Positions 26,609-35,556 of a DNA stretch of 64,000 nt are shown here, piece after piece (position 1 is the first letter of the stretch; every line of letters starts with the position of its first letter). Under the pieces are notes generated by a model. The model had not been told where the DNA came from and searched no databases. It saw nothing but the letters and a program-made list of their open reading frames with translations. The stretch is taken from the NCBI GenBank assembly GCA_903895845.1, contig CAITVK010000062.1, forward strand, positions 1 to 64,000, given 5' to 3'. A program made the position numbers and the translations under genes. The stretch comes from an uncultured Chitinophagaceae bacterium (lineage in GTDB: Bacteria; Bacteroidota; Bacteroidia; Chitinophagales; Chitinophagaceae).

Positions 26609-26935
26609 ATGACAAATAGGTTTATCAGTAATTATGAATTTACAACTTGTAGATGTAAATATTTAGCAAATTTGTTTGACAAAGAATGTGTTACTTTAGT
26701 AATGATTTTATGGGGTATTCCCTGTTTTGCCGAAGGACAAAATGGGATGGGAACAGCTTTCTTTATTGTTATTTTAATATTTTCAATTCTTATAACAGTA
26801 TCTACGTGGCTAATTTTAAAACTAATATTTCGTTTAGTAAATGCAAAGGTCTCTAATAAATTAAAGTGGATAATTGCTGGCTGCGTAGGGATTGTTTATT
26901 TTATAATTCTTGGGAAATGGATTTTTGGTTGGTAG
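26609..26935 (+). CDS. small predicted membrane protein, function unknown
   Basis: A 108-aa frame from the ATG at 26609; a GTG at 26594 would add five residues. It has hydrophobic segments at about residues 30-42, 48-75 and 87-105, separated by basic turns (RLVNAKVSNKLK). I do not recognise a family. It sits in a repeat-rich gap and could be a real small membrane gene or a chance frame. The AT-biased hydrophobic composition weakly favours a real protein. Confidence 0.4.
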   Translation: MTNRFISNYEFTTCRCKYLANLFDKECVTLVMILWGIPCFAEGQNGMGTAFFIVILIFSILITVSTWLILKLIFRLVNAKVSNKLKWIIAGCVGIVYFIILGKWIFGW

Positions 26936-26946
26936 TTTTTTTTCAC

Positions 26947-27118
26947 TCAGCTCATGTTTTCACATGTGGCTTCACTGAGATAATTTGCCATTGCCTTGCT
27001 GTAAACATTACACTTTTAATAAAGCTCAATGTCAAAAACAATTCCAAAGCTATTCCATGAATTTCTCGAAGTCTTGTTTATGAATCCGCCATGGACTAGT
27101 CGTTACATAAGGTTGACT
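26947..27118. repeat. hairpin-plus-tail repeats
   Basis: CTCATGTTTTCACATGTGGCTTC followed by ACTGAGATA (26948-26979) nearly matches the segment at 50908-50938. CCATGGACTAGTCGTTAC (near 27089-27106) matches CATGGACTGGCCGTTAC at 50302-50318. No gene is seen in 26936-27361. Confidence 0.6.
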
Positions 27119-27297
27119 AGGAGGCATTTATCGCTAACCTTATCATTACGCGGCTTATTTTCAATAAGATATCTCGTGCCTCGATATTGACGAATTCAAG
27201 CTACTTAAGATAGATCAACTTACTGCGTGGCGAATAAATAAATGTTTAACTCCTTTCTCTATTATTAGTTTCAGACTTAAAATCGATGTTAGACTAT

Positions 27298-27329
27298 AAA
27301 AAAAGCCAACCCCTAGAGGTTGGCTTTTT
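27298..27329. terminator. bidirectional terminator
   Basis: AAAAAGCCAACC and GGTTGGCTTTTT form a 12-bp stem with A and T runs on the two sides. It lies 33 bp past the stop of the minus-strand repeat protein. Confidence 0.85.
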
Positions 27330-27361
27330 GATATGTAAGTAATTATTAAACAATAGTTCCG

Positions 27362-30300
27362 CTATTCAACAATCAGTTTGAAAGCTTGCTTACCAGAAGC
27401 TGTTTCAACACTCACGATGTAAGTTCCTTTTGAGGAAGCAGTTATCTTGTGAGAAATAACATTTGAACCTGCAGAGATACTGACAACATCAGATTGTAAA
27501 ACTCTTCCGTTTAAGTCAATCACCCGAATCGTTGCTTTACCAGCAGAGGCTTCGTTGAAACGTATATTCACAACACCATCACGAACCAAAGTTGGATATA
27601 AAGCGAACTTGTTGCTGCTTCCCGCAAACTGAACAGTTGCTACTTTACTGTAAGAAACAGCTCCGTTTTTGTCTACACTTTCCAAACGGTAGTAGTTAAT
27701 TCCATTGGCAGGTTGCGCATCTGTAAATTGGTAGCTATTAGCCCCGTTTCCTACGGCTTTTACTGTGCCGATGCTAGCAAAATTGCTTCCATCAGTACTG
27801 TGTTGAACTGTGAAGTGAGCCATTCCTGCTTCTGAAGCAGTTTGCCAGCTGGTTTTAATTGTTTTATTAGAAACAGCGGCAGTAAATGATGCAATTTTTA
27901 CTGGCAAAGGATTGGACACTTTGAATGAATTGGTTGCAAAATTTACATCAATCACATAAGTACCACTAACCGAAGGAGCAAGAATGTCATTGCTTGTAAC
28001 GCCAGAAACAAGTGTGCCACCATTTACACTAGTGGAGTCATTGGCAATGGCTACACCCCAGTTATAAGTCCAATCTCCATTATCACGCGCAAGGAACTTG
28101 TAAGAACTATCAGCTACTAAATAAACTGATAATTGAAACTCTGTTGGACTAACTTGTGTGAACTGCTGTGCAGCACTGTCGGCAGATTGCAAAGGATTGT
28201 TCCATCCATTTGCGGTAGCATTACCCACAATAAACAATGTATCTGGACTAACAAGAGTAGTCGTAAATGTCAATGTTTTCACATTTACATTAATGGTATA
28301 GATACCACTAAGTGATGGTGCAAGGATATTTTGTCCGTTAAGTTGTAGTGTGCCGCCATTTACTTGCGTTGGGTCATCGCCAATTGATATGCCATAGCTA
28401 GTAGCCCAAGAGCCGTCTGTAGGTATGAATTTATATTCGCCACCACCATTTAAATGGAGTGTTATACTCAATTGGTTGGGAGCTACTTCCTTAAACATCT
28501 GTGCAACGCTATCTGCTGTTGGTATTGGATTTGCCCAACCACCTGCTGTTGCGCTACCCACGATAAAACCAGTATTGCCAGTTGCTGTGAAATAAGTGAA
28601 ACCTTGTGCAATACCTGTTCCATTTGGTGATATTACCTGAACAGCACCTGTTGAACCGTTACCTACAATAGCAGTAATAGTACTATCATTCCAAACTGTG
28701 AAAGAATCAACAGCTGTGCCACCAAAACTTACAGAAGTTGCACCTGTAAAGCCACTACCTTTTATTGTAACTACTGTTCCACTATCAGCAGTAGCAGGGC
28801 TGAATGAAGCAATGTTTATGGTAGCAACACTATCTAATGTTACATAAAATTTGTTTGCAGCGAAGTCTACGTCGATAGTGTAAACACCATTCTGTTTAGG
28901 TGCAAGAATATTCTGACTATTTGTACCGTAAACCAATGAACCACCGTTTACCATAGTAGTATCATCTGCAACGCCAATACCCCAGTTGATTGTCCAGTTG
29001 CCATTATCTTGCGCTAAGAATTTGTATTCATTGCCACCAATCAATGGAAGTGTAATGGTATACTCTGTAGGACTAAACTGGGTAAACTGTTGTTTGGCAC
29101 TATCAATAGAAGGAATTGGATTATTCCAACCACCCACTGTTGCGCTACCAACAATAAATAGAGTATCTGGACTAACCAAGGTAGTCGTGAAAGTATTTGT
29201 ATTCAAGTTTACGTCGATGCTGTAGGTTCCGCTAAGAGTAGGAGCCAAAATGTTTTGACCATTAGCTACTAAAGCACCGCCACTTACTTCTTTAGAATCA
29301 TCAGCGGTAGCAATACCATAGCTCTGTGTCCAAGAGCCATCGGTAGGGATAAACTTATATTCTCCACCACTAGAAAGGTGTGTGCTAATTAAAAACTCGT
29401 TTTTGCTAATTTGTGTAAATGATTGTGCAACGCTATCTGCACTTGTAATTGGGTTACTCCAACCTCCCGGTGTAGCACTACCAACAATATACAAAGTGGT
29501 AGCTATCGGAGTTGAGGATATGAAAGTAAAACCATCAAGTGAACCTGTACCATTTGGAGCAACTACTTGTACTGAACCACTTGCTCCACCACTAACTACA
29601 GCAGTGATAGTACTATCGTTAACAACACTAAAAGAGGTTGCTGCAGTGCCACCAAAGCCAACCGCTGTCGCACCAGTGAACCCAATACCTTTTATGGTTA
29701 CAGTTGTGCCACTATCTGCGGAAGTAGGTGAGAACGAATAAACGCTCACGCTTGAGACCACAGCAGGTGTAACTGTGAACATATTTGTTGCAAAGTTCAC
29801 ATCAATAATATAAGAACCACTTGCTGAGGGTGCAAGAATATTGTTACCATTAGTTATAAACGGACCTCCATTTACTTCGGCAGGATCATCTGTTACGGAT
29901 ATGCCATAGCTGAGAGTCCAAGACCCATCTTGTGGAATAAATTTATATTCTTTTCCTCCGGTTAGAGTGGCAGTTATAGAATACTCAGTTGAACTGATGC
30001 GTGTAAATTGTTGGACAAGACTATCAGCAGTTGGGATAGGGTTAGTCCAACCACCCAAAGTTGCACTACCAACCAAGAAAAGCATGTTTGTATTGTATGT
30101 AAAGCCTGCCAATATGCCAACACCATCAGGAGCAGTTACTTGAACTGTTCCACTTGCACCATTACCCACAACAGCAGTAATCGTACTATCGTTTATAACC
30201 TTAAAGGAAGCTGCGGAATTACCACCAAAATTAACGGCAGTGGCTCCAGTGAAATCAGATCCTTTGATAGTAACCGAGTCGCCTGTTGCAGCAGTAGTAG

Positions 30301-30754
30301 GGGCAAACGAAGAAATAACAACTTTAGGTGTACTAGCTAATTTTATAGTGAAAATATTAATCGCAAAGTTTACATCAATTGTGTAAATCCCGGTTGCAGA
30401 TGGGGCTTTAATATTCTGACTATTGAAAGTAAAAGGCCCTCCGTTTACTTCGGTAGGGTCATCTGCTTTGGCTATGCCCCAGTTGTTTCCCCAAGACCCA
30501 TTTTGAGAGATAAACTTGTACTCACTGCCTCCTATCAGTAGCACATTAATCTTGTATTCGGTGGGACTAACTACTGTAAATGTTTGAGACGCAACATTAG
30601 CAGCAGGGATTGGATTACTCCAGCCACCTGGAGTTGCACTACCAACAATGTACAATGAATCGTTTGTTGGACCTGTTTGAGCTTGGATTTTGAACGAAAA
30701 TCCTAAAATAAAAATTACTACTATTGATAAGTAGCGAGAGAAGAGATGTTTCAT
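27362..30754 (-). CDS. secreted SusE/SusF-like multi-module protein with IPT/TIG domains and T9SS sorting domain
   Basis: A 1130-aa signal-peptide protein. Six modules of about 110 residues each start with (L/F)(Y/F)IVGSAT..GGW and contain GG.EYKF and (Y/D)DP..VNGG, the pattern of SusE/SusF starch-binding outer-membrane modules, at about residues 33, 221, 418, 530, 725 and 841. Three IPT/TIG domains (SFxPTTADSGTTVTIKGxGFTGAT-type) follow modules 1, 2 and 4. A fibronectin-like domain (about 950-1045) precedes a type IX secretion C-terminal sorting domain (LYPTLVRDGVVNIRF...KLIVE). It is probably surface-displayed and binds polysaccharide. Ligand and partners are unknown. It is monocistronic. 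Confidence 0.85.
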   Translation of the reverse strand: MKHLFSRYLSIVVIFILGFSFKIQAQTGPTNDSLYIVGSATPGGWSNPIPAANVASQTFTVVSPTEYKINVLLIGGSEYKFISQNGSWGNNWGIAKADDPTEVNGGPFTFNSQNIKAPSATGIYTIDVNFAINIFTIKLASTPKVVISSFAPTTAATGDSVTIKGSDFTGATAVNFGGNSAASFKVINDSTITAVVGNGASGTVQVTAPDGVGILAGFTYNTNMLFLVGSATLGGWTNPIPTADSLVQQFTRISSTEYSITATLTGGKEYKFIPQDGSWTLSYGISVTDDPAEVNGGPFITNGNNILAPSASGSYIIDVNFATNMFTVTPAVVSSVSVYSFSPTSADSGTTVTIKGIGFTGATAVGFGGTAATSFSVVNDSTITAVVSGGASGSVQVVAPNGTGSLDGFTFISSTPIATTLYIVGSATPGGWSNPITSADSVAQSFTQISKNEFLISTHLSSGGEYKFIPTDGSWTQSYGIATADDSKEVSGGALVANGQNILAPTLSGTYSIDVNLNTNTFTTTLVSPDTLFIVGSATVGGWNNPIPSIDSAKQQFTQFSPTEYTITLPLIGGNEYKFLAQDNGNWTINWGIGVADDTTMVNGGSLVYGTNSQNILAPKQNGVYTIDVDFAANKFYVTLDSVATINIASFSPATADSGTVVTIKGSGFTGATSVSFGGTAVDSFTVWNDSTITAIVGNGSTGAVQVISPNGTGIAQGFTYFTATGNTGFIVGSATAGGWANPIPTADSVAQMFKEVAPNQLSITLHLNGGGEYKFIPTDGSWATSYGISIGDDPTQVNGGTLQLNGQNILAPSLSGIYTINVNVKTLTFTTTLVSPDTLFIVGNATANGWNNPLQSADSAAQQFTQVSPTEFQLSVYLVADSSYKFLARDNGDWTYNWGVAIANDSTSVNGGTLVSGVTSNDILAPSVSGTYVIDVNFATNSFKVSNPLPVKIASFTAAVSNKTIKTSWQTASEAGMAHFTVQHSTDGSNFASIGTVKAVGNGANSYQFTDAQPANGINYYRLESVDKNGAVSYSKVATVQFAGSSNKFALYPTLVRDGVVNIRFNEASAGKATIRVIDLNGRVLQSDVVSISAGSNVISHKITASSKGTYIVSVETASGKQAFKLIVE

Positions 30755-31264
30755 AATTGCAACAATTTATTTTTTGCCTGATTTATCCGGTTTTAGCATT
30801 CCGGAGCTGTTTTATTAAGTGACAGCCGCACTTTATTTTTCCTTTATTTATTTGTAATTTAAAGAGGGATGATTTTGCAATATCAAGATGAATTATTCAG
30901 TTGTACTGCATGGTGAAAGCAAGCTTTTGAGTGTAAATTCTTTTTCATATTTCAAGATCGTTTTTGTTAGAAATGTGAATGTAAAAGAAATTTTTTATAG
31001 AAATCTCTTTTGGTGCTCGAAAATAAAAGAAAATGTGTAAAAAATACACGATAACGTTTGAAAACAACGTTTTCTTAATAATTTTCATCTTTAAGGACTA
31101 CTTTTTAGTATTCAATTAAAACTTCTTTTACCTTTATCGCATTCTTTCAATTCAAAATGTATTTTTTTAGAACTTACTAATAGATTAAGACAACGAAATA
31201 GGAAGATATTGTTTAGTAATACTTTTGAAATTAGGCGCACAATTATCATAAATTAAAAAAGAAA
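30755..31264. other. divergent AT-rich promoter region
   Basis: This 510-bp gap separates the divergent repeat-protein and citrate-synthase genes. A possible operator-like inverted sequence (AACGTT, about 7 nt, AACGTT) lies near 31054-31073. No ORF or RNA is recognised. Confidence 0.4.
31220..31227 (+). promoter_or_regulatory. candidate -7 element of the citrate synthase gene
   Basis: TACTTTTG matches TAnnTTTG exactly, 37 bp before the start codon. No clear -33 element is present. Confidence 0.4.
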
Positions 31265-32587
31265 ATGGAAGTACTAAAGGAAAGGTTTAAAGCAAAAGCA
31301 GATGCGGCAAACATTGAAATTAAAGAATTGCTTAAAGAACACGGCGGAAAGAAAATTGGGGAAGTTACCCTTGGTCAGGCATATCAAGGTATGCGTGGAA
31401 TTACTGGGTTGGTAACCGAGACTAGTTTGTTGGATGCACAGGAAGGTATCAGATTCAGGGGTTATTCCATTCCCGAATTACAAGAGAAATTACCTAAAGC
31501 AGTAGAGGGGGGACAACCCTTGCCAGAAGGTCTGTTTTATCTGATGCTGATTGGCGAGTTACCAACTGAGGCTGATGTGGAAATGGTAACCGATTTGTTG
31601 CAACGCCGAAGCCATGTTCCAAATCACGTTTTCGCAGCTATTGATGCACTTCCAATGACAACTCACCCAATGACCATGTTTGTGGTTGGTGTAATGGCAT
31701 TACAGACAGAAGGAGAATTTTCGAAAGCGTACGCTAAAGGTTTAAATAAGAAAGATTATTGGAGCCTTACTTACGATGACACAATGGACTTAATTGCCCG
31801 TTTACCTCGTATTGCCGCTTACATATATAGAAGAAAATATAAGAATAGCGAACACATCAACCCTAAAGGCTTACTGGACTGGTCTGGTAACCTTGCACAC
31901 ATGTTGGGATATGATGATGATGGATTTAAAGAATTGATGCGTCTTTATATGACCATACACGCTGACCACGAAGGTGGAAACGTATCTGCACATACAACTC
32001 ACCTTGTTGGTAGTGCTTTGAGTGATCCTTATCTTAGTTATGCTGCTGGTATGAATGGTCTTGCCGGACCTTTACATGGTCTTGCAAATCAGGAAGTAAT
32101 CAAATGGATATTTGATATGCAAGCAGAATTGGGGACCGATTTACCTGCTAGAGAACAAATTGCCAAATATGTTGAAGATACTTTAAATGCAGGTAAAGTA
32201 GTGCCAGGCTATGGTCACGCTGTATTGCGTAAGACCGACCCTCGCTTTACTGCACAGATGGAGTTTGGTAAGAAATATATGCCAGAAGATAAATCTTGCC
32301 GTACGGTATGGAATATCTATGAGGTTGTGCCTCCTATTTTGCAATCTTTAGGTAAGATTAAAAATCCTTGGCCAAATGTAGATGCACATAGTGGTGCGTT
32401 GTTGGTACACTATGGAATGGTAGAATATGAATTCTATACCGTATTGTTTGCAGTAAGCCGTTCTTTAGGTGTTTTGGCAAGTCTTTGTTGGGACAGAGCC
32501 TTAGGTTTCCCGTTGGAAAGACCAAAGAGTGTAACAACAGAAGCCGTAAAGAAATGGTTAAATGGCGAAGGTGAAGTTTGGGATTAA
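31265..32587 (+). CDS. gltA: citrate synthase, mitochondrial-type
   Basis: Condenses acetyl-CoA and oxaloacetate to citrate at the entry of the TCA cycle. The 440-aa sequence has the active-site His segments ADHEGGNVSAHTTHLVGSAL and GPLHGLANQEV, PGYGHAVLRKTDPR, and the catalytic Asp region NPWPNVDAHSG. Long stretches (SALSDPYLSYAAGMNGLAG, RALGFPLERPKS) follow the eukaryotic mitochondrial enzyme rather than the hexameric GltA of proteobacteria, which suggests a dimeric enzyme. It is monocistronic, with promoter and terminator visible. The gene symbol is by function, since the family differs from classical gltA. Confidence 0.94.
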   Translation: MEVLKERFKAKADAANIEIKELLKEHGGKKIGEVTLGQAYQGMRGITGLVTETSLLDAQEGIRFRGYSIPELQEKLPKAVEGGQPLPEGLFYLMLIGELPTEADVEMVTDLLQRRSHVPNHVFAAIDALPMTTHPMTMFVVGVMALQTEGEFSKAYAKGLNKKDYWSLTYDDTMDLIARLPRIAAYIYRRKYKNSEHINPKGLLDWSGNLAHMLGYDDDGFKELMRLYMTIHADHEGGNVSAHTTHLVGSALSDPYLSYAAGMNGLAGPLHGLANQEVIKWIFDMQAELGTDLPAREQIAKYVEDTLNAGKVVPGYGHAVLRKTDPRFTAQMEFGKKYMPEDKSCRTVWNIYEVVPPILQSLGKIKNPWPNVDAHSGALLVHYGMVEYEFYTVLFAVSRSLGVLASLCWDRALGFPLERPKSVTTEAVKKWLNGEGEVWD

Positions 32588-32616
32588 TAACTGATTCAAC
32601 TCAACACATAGTTTAA

Positions 32617-32650
32617 TAAAATGCCTCGGTATCTACCGGGGCATTTTTAA
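32617..32650 (+). terminator. citrate synthase terminator
   Basis: AAATGCCTCGG and CCGGGGCATTT pair with one T-G wobble around TATCTA, followed by T residues. It begins 30 bp past the stop codon. Confidence 0.85.
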
Positions 32651-32654
32651 TATT

Positions 32655-32806
32655 CCGCCTTTTTTGAGTCTCGAGTGGTAGAAGCTTTTACGTCCTTTAT
32701 CTGTCAATGCAGCTGCAATAGTTTCCCATTCATCGTTTTACAGGTACTGAAAGTTGTCGAAAAGCCATTTTTTATCCCATCTTCTTTCATACAACTCAAA
32801 CATCTT
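32655..32806 (-). pseudogene. possible gene remnant, minus strand
   Basis: The minus strand reads KMFELYERRWDKKWLFDNFQYL, then a stop codon, then NDEWETIAAALTDKGRKSFYHSRL in the same frame. The protein-like composition on both sides of a single stop suggests a decayed gene or a small gene with a nonsense codon. I do not recognise the family. Confidence 0.3.
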
Positions 32807-32904
32807 CTTAATATGATCTGCAATTTTAAGGTTAATCAGGCAATGCGGTTAGGTGAATAGAAAAGTATGTTTCAATTTTATGTGGATGATAATATTGCTG
32901 CCCT

Positions 32905-32912
32905 TATATTTG
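32905..32912 (+). promoter_or_regulatory. candidate tRNA-Ser promoter -7 element
   Basis: TATATTTG in the context CCCTTATATTTGCTG lies 17 bp before the tRNA. The same context precedes secDF (CCCTTATATTTGCCG). Confidence 0.45.
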
Positions 32913-32928
32913 CTGCCCTCAAACAATT

Positions 32929-33018
32929 GGAGAGTTGTCCGAGTGGTTGAAGGAGCACGCCTGGAAAGTGTGTATACGGGAAACTGTATCAAGAGTTCGA
33001 ATCTCTTACTCTCCGCCA
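32929..33018 (+). tRNA. tRNA-Ser (GGA)
   Basis: The acceptor stem GGAGAGT/ACTCTCC and the anticodon stem CACGC/GTGTG around loop CTGGAAA (anticodon GGA) are present. There is a long variable arm (TACGGGAAACTGTA) and a T-arm TAAGAG-type stem with TTCGAAT. The length (87 nt before CCA) and variable arm fit serine. CCA appears to be encoded at 33016-33018. Confidence 0.95.
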
Positions 33019-33039
33019 AAAGCTCATTAAAACAGACTA

Positions 33040-33074
33040 AAAGGCTGTGAATCGTATGATTTACAGCCTTTTTT
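33040..33074 (+). terminator. tRNA-Ser terminator
   Basis: AAGGCTGTGAATC (33041-33053) and GATTTACAGCCTT (33058-33070) pair with one wobble, followed by TTTT. Confidence 0.85.
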
Positions 33075-33124
33075 GTTTTCCGACCTAGTCAATTCATTCA
33101 TCAAATCGCATGGCTAAGGGGGCA

Positions 33125-33167
33125 AATTCGGGCATCCAATTTTATTTAGAATATGGGTGCCCGAATT
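33125..33167. repeat. 13-bp inverted repeat between tRNA-Ser and integrase
   Basis: AATTCGGGCATCC (33125-33137) and GGGTGCCCGAATT (33155-33167) differ from perfect complementarity at one base. There is no T tract, so it is not an obvious terminator. Its position 100 bp before the recombinase start suggests an integrase-binding or regulatory site. Confidence 0.6.
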
Positions 33168-33267
33168 CCTCTGAAACACTTGTCTAGCAAGCAGTTCATA
33201 ATTTGAACATCTTGTTTTATGGTGTATTAAAGAATACTTTTACACACAATTGAAAAGTCGCCACATT

Positions 33268-34524
33268 ATGCAAGCAAAAATTTCAATCCTCTTTTATGCA
33301 AAGAGAGCAAAAACCACTACAGATGGTTTAGTGCCAATTTACCTTAGAATCACTATTGATGGGCATCGTTTAGAGGTCAGTACAAAGCGGTATGTAGAGC
33401 CTTTAAAATGGAGTACAGAGTCAGGAAGAATGAAAGGTAATTCCGAAGAGGCAAGAAGTCTCAATAGTTTTTTAGACATTACTAAAGGCAGTGTATATGA
33501 TTATCAAAAAGATCTTATGCAAAATGACCAGTTAGTAAATGTAGAAAATATGAGAAGTAAGCTTCTTGGTGTAAAAGAAAAAGTCTATATGCTTATTCCA
33601 ATTTTCGAGGAGCATAACCAAAAAATGGAAGCTCTACTCGGTGATGAATATGCACCAGGTACTTTAGAAAGATATAGAACATCATTAAGGCACACTGTTG
33701 AGTTCTTAAAACTCAAGTACAAGGTTTCAGACATTGACATCAAAAAGATAGACCATACTTTTATTGTCGATTTCGATTTCTTTCTAAGGACTACTCGTAA
33801 ATGCAACAACAACTCAACAATTAAGTATCTGCGAAATTTCGGCAAGATTATTCATATCTGCATTGCCAATGGCTGGTTGAATAAAAACCCATTTGTGAAC
33901 TTTAAATGTAAAGTCAAAGAAGTTGAACGCGCTTTTCTTGACGAAATAGAGATCGAAGCTGTTGCAAACAAAGATTTTAAGATTGAAAGGCTAAACCTAG
34001 TTCGTGATATTTTTATCTTCAGTTGCTTCACCGGACTAGCTTATATAGATGTCAAGCAATTAACAAAAGCAAATATTGTAATAGGTATCGATGGTGAAAG
34101 ATGGATTTGTACCCACAGGCAAAAAACTGATACGCCTTCAAATATACCTTTACTTCCAATGGCAGATAAAATCATAAGTAAATATGCTGATAATCCTCAG
34201 TGTTTAAATAAAGGGCAGTTACTTCCAATTCTCAGCAATCAGAGAATGAATAGTTACCTAAAAGAAATTGGCGATGTTTGTGGCATAAACAAAGAATTGA
34301 CTTTCCACATCGCTCGGCACACTTTTGCCACAACGGTTACACTTACCAACGGAGTTCCTATCGAAAGTGTTAGCAAAATGCTTGGCCATAAGAACTTAAA
34401 GACCACACAGCACTATGCAAAGATTGTAGATAGAAAAGTTGGGGCTGATATGAGCGCTTTAAAAGAGAGGCTTAGATCAAAAGAAACTAATGAGCCGCAA
34501 AAGGGAAAGGTTATATCACTTTAA
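33268..34524 (+). CDS. tyrosine-type site-specific recombinase (phage integrase family)
   Basis: A 418-aa integrase; the ATG at 33268 is preferred over a TTG at 33250. The N-terminal arm-binding domain (AKISILFYAKRAKTTTDGLVPIYLRITIDG) is the type seen in Bacteroidota conjugative and mobilisable elements. A SAM-like core-binding domain spans about residues 110-210. The catalytic domain shows the first Arg region (FIFSCFTGLAYID), HIARHTFATT (His-x-x-Arg), LGHKNLKTTQHYAKI (His then nucleophile Tyr). The box I Arg is not obvious: CFTGLAY is common in this subfamily. It lies directly downstream of tRNA-Ser, a frequent integration target. Confidence 0.9.
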   Translation: MQAKISILFYAKRAKTTTDGLVPIYLRITIDGHRLEVSTKRYVEPLKWSTESGRMKGNSEEARSLNSFLDITKGSVYDYQKDLMQNDQLVNVENMRSKLLGVKEKVYMLIPIFEEHNQKMEALLGDEYAPGTLERYRTSLRHTVEFLKLKYKVSDIDIKKIDHTFIVDFDFFLRTTRKCNNNSTIKYLRNFGKIIHICIANGWLNKNPFVNFKCKVKEVERAFLDEIEIEAVANKDFKIERLNLVRDIFIFSCFTGLAYIDVKQLTKANIVIGIDGERWICTHRQKTDTPSNIPLLPMADKIISKYADNPQCLNKGQLLPILSNQRMNSYLKEIGDVCGINKELTFHIARHTFATTVTLTNGVPIESVSKMLGHKNLKTTQHYAKIVDRKVGADMSALKERLRSKETNEPQKGKVISL

Positions 34525-34546
34525 ATACTTTTAGTTGAGTTCTTTC

Positions 34547-35197
34547 TCAATCTATCAATCCAAATTTCCTAGCAAGATTCCGCATTGCGGAGGCTTTGTT
34601 GATATTTAGTTTTTCATAGATATTACTGATATGCTTCCTGAAAGTAGGTACTGTTATTTTCAGCTGCTTTGCTTTCTCTTCGGTAGTATTTTCATCTGAT
34701 GCCAATTTCAATATTTCAATTTGTTTATCTGTCAATGAGCAAAAACCTTCATGAATATCTTCTTTATTCATGTGTGTATATTTTTTTACCATTTTATGTA
34801 CAAAAACAGAATCATAATGATTGCCTCCATTCATGACACACTCTAAAATTTCATTGAATCGTGTGAGGGAGCTAAACAGTTTTTCAGTACAACCCTTTGC
34901 ACCACACATCGAAATTTTCATGATTGCGTCTAAGTCATTTATATCACTGAAAGCCAATCTAGGTATAGTTGGGTAATTCAATGTAAGCCAGCTAGTAGTT
35001 TCGTATCCATTCATGGGACTCATCCGAATGTCCATCAAGACAATGCCAGGTATGTAGTTCTCTTTTGGGAAACGAGTCACAAAGTCTTGCCCATTCTCAT
35101 ATTGATGTACTTGATAAATCAATGGCGGCTTTTCCAGAATTTCAGAAATCTTATTTCTCAAGGGGGCATAGTCATCTATGAAAGCAATCGGTATCAT
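34547..35197 (-). CDS. NarL/LuxR-type DNA-binding response regulator
   Basis: A 216-aa two-domain protein. The receiver domain has acidic residues FIDDY near the start, the phospho-acceptor Asp in VLMDIRMSPMNG and a Lys in GAKGCTEK. The Ser of AFSD replaces the usual switch Thr/Ser position. The C-terminal HTH (LTDKQIEILKLASDENTTEEKAKQL...FRKHISNIYEKLNI) is LuxR type. No histidine kinase gene is adjacent, so it may be an orphan or partner of a distant kinase. It is convergent with the integrase and divergent from the surface-protein cluster, making it a candidate regulator of that cluster. Confidence 0.88.
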   Translation of the reverse strand: MIPIAFIDDYAPLRNKISEILEKPPLIYQVHQYENGQDFVTRFPKENYIPGIVLMDIRMSPMNGYETTSWLTLNYPTIPRLAFSDINDLDAIMKISMCGAKGCTEKLFSSLTRFNEILECVMNGGNHYDSVFVHKMVKKYTHMNKEDIHEGFCSLTDKQIEILKLASDENTTEEKAKQLKITVPTFRKHISNIYEKLNINKASAMRNLARKFGLID

Positions 35198-35556
35198 TGG
35201 GGGAAATTTTTGGAGGTTATTATTAAATCTTATTGTTTACTGGAGAGTGGGATTTTGTTTTATGAATTCGTGAAATGAAATTTACAAGCAATCCTTAATC
35301 TGAAATTTTAATATTAGTTTTTTAAATTTTGTTTTACTACCCAAAAATAAAGACTTTGATATAATTATTGAAGAAAAATTGAAATAAAATAGCCTTTTTA
35401 CCGATTATTTTTTTAAAAAGGACTTAAAATCAGTACGCCATACGAATAAATATCCAAACTCACGTACATACTTTTATGTATTTTCTGTAAAACCTGTAAA
35501 ACTATTTTTACAATCTGTTAGTAAAATACTGCCAACTGGAAATACTGCTTTGAGAT
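35198..35556. other. divergent AT-rich regulatory gap
   Basis: This 359-bp very AT-rich stretch lies between the response regulator and the surface/RHS cluster. I see no ORF or RNA. It probably contains both promoters. No strong TAnnTTTG site could be fixed. Confidence 0.4.
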
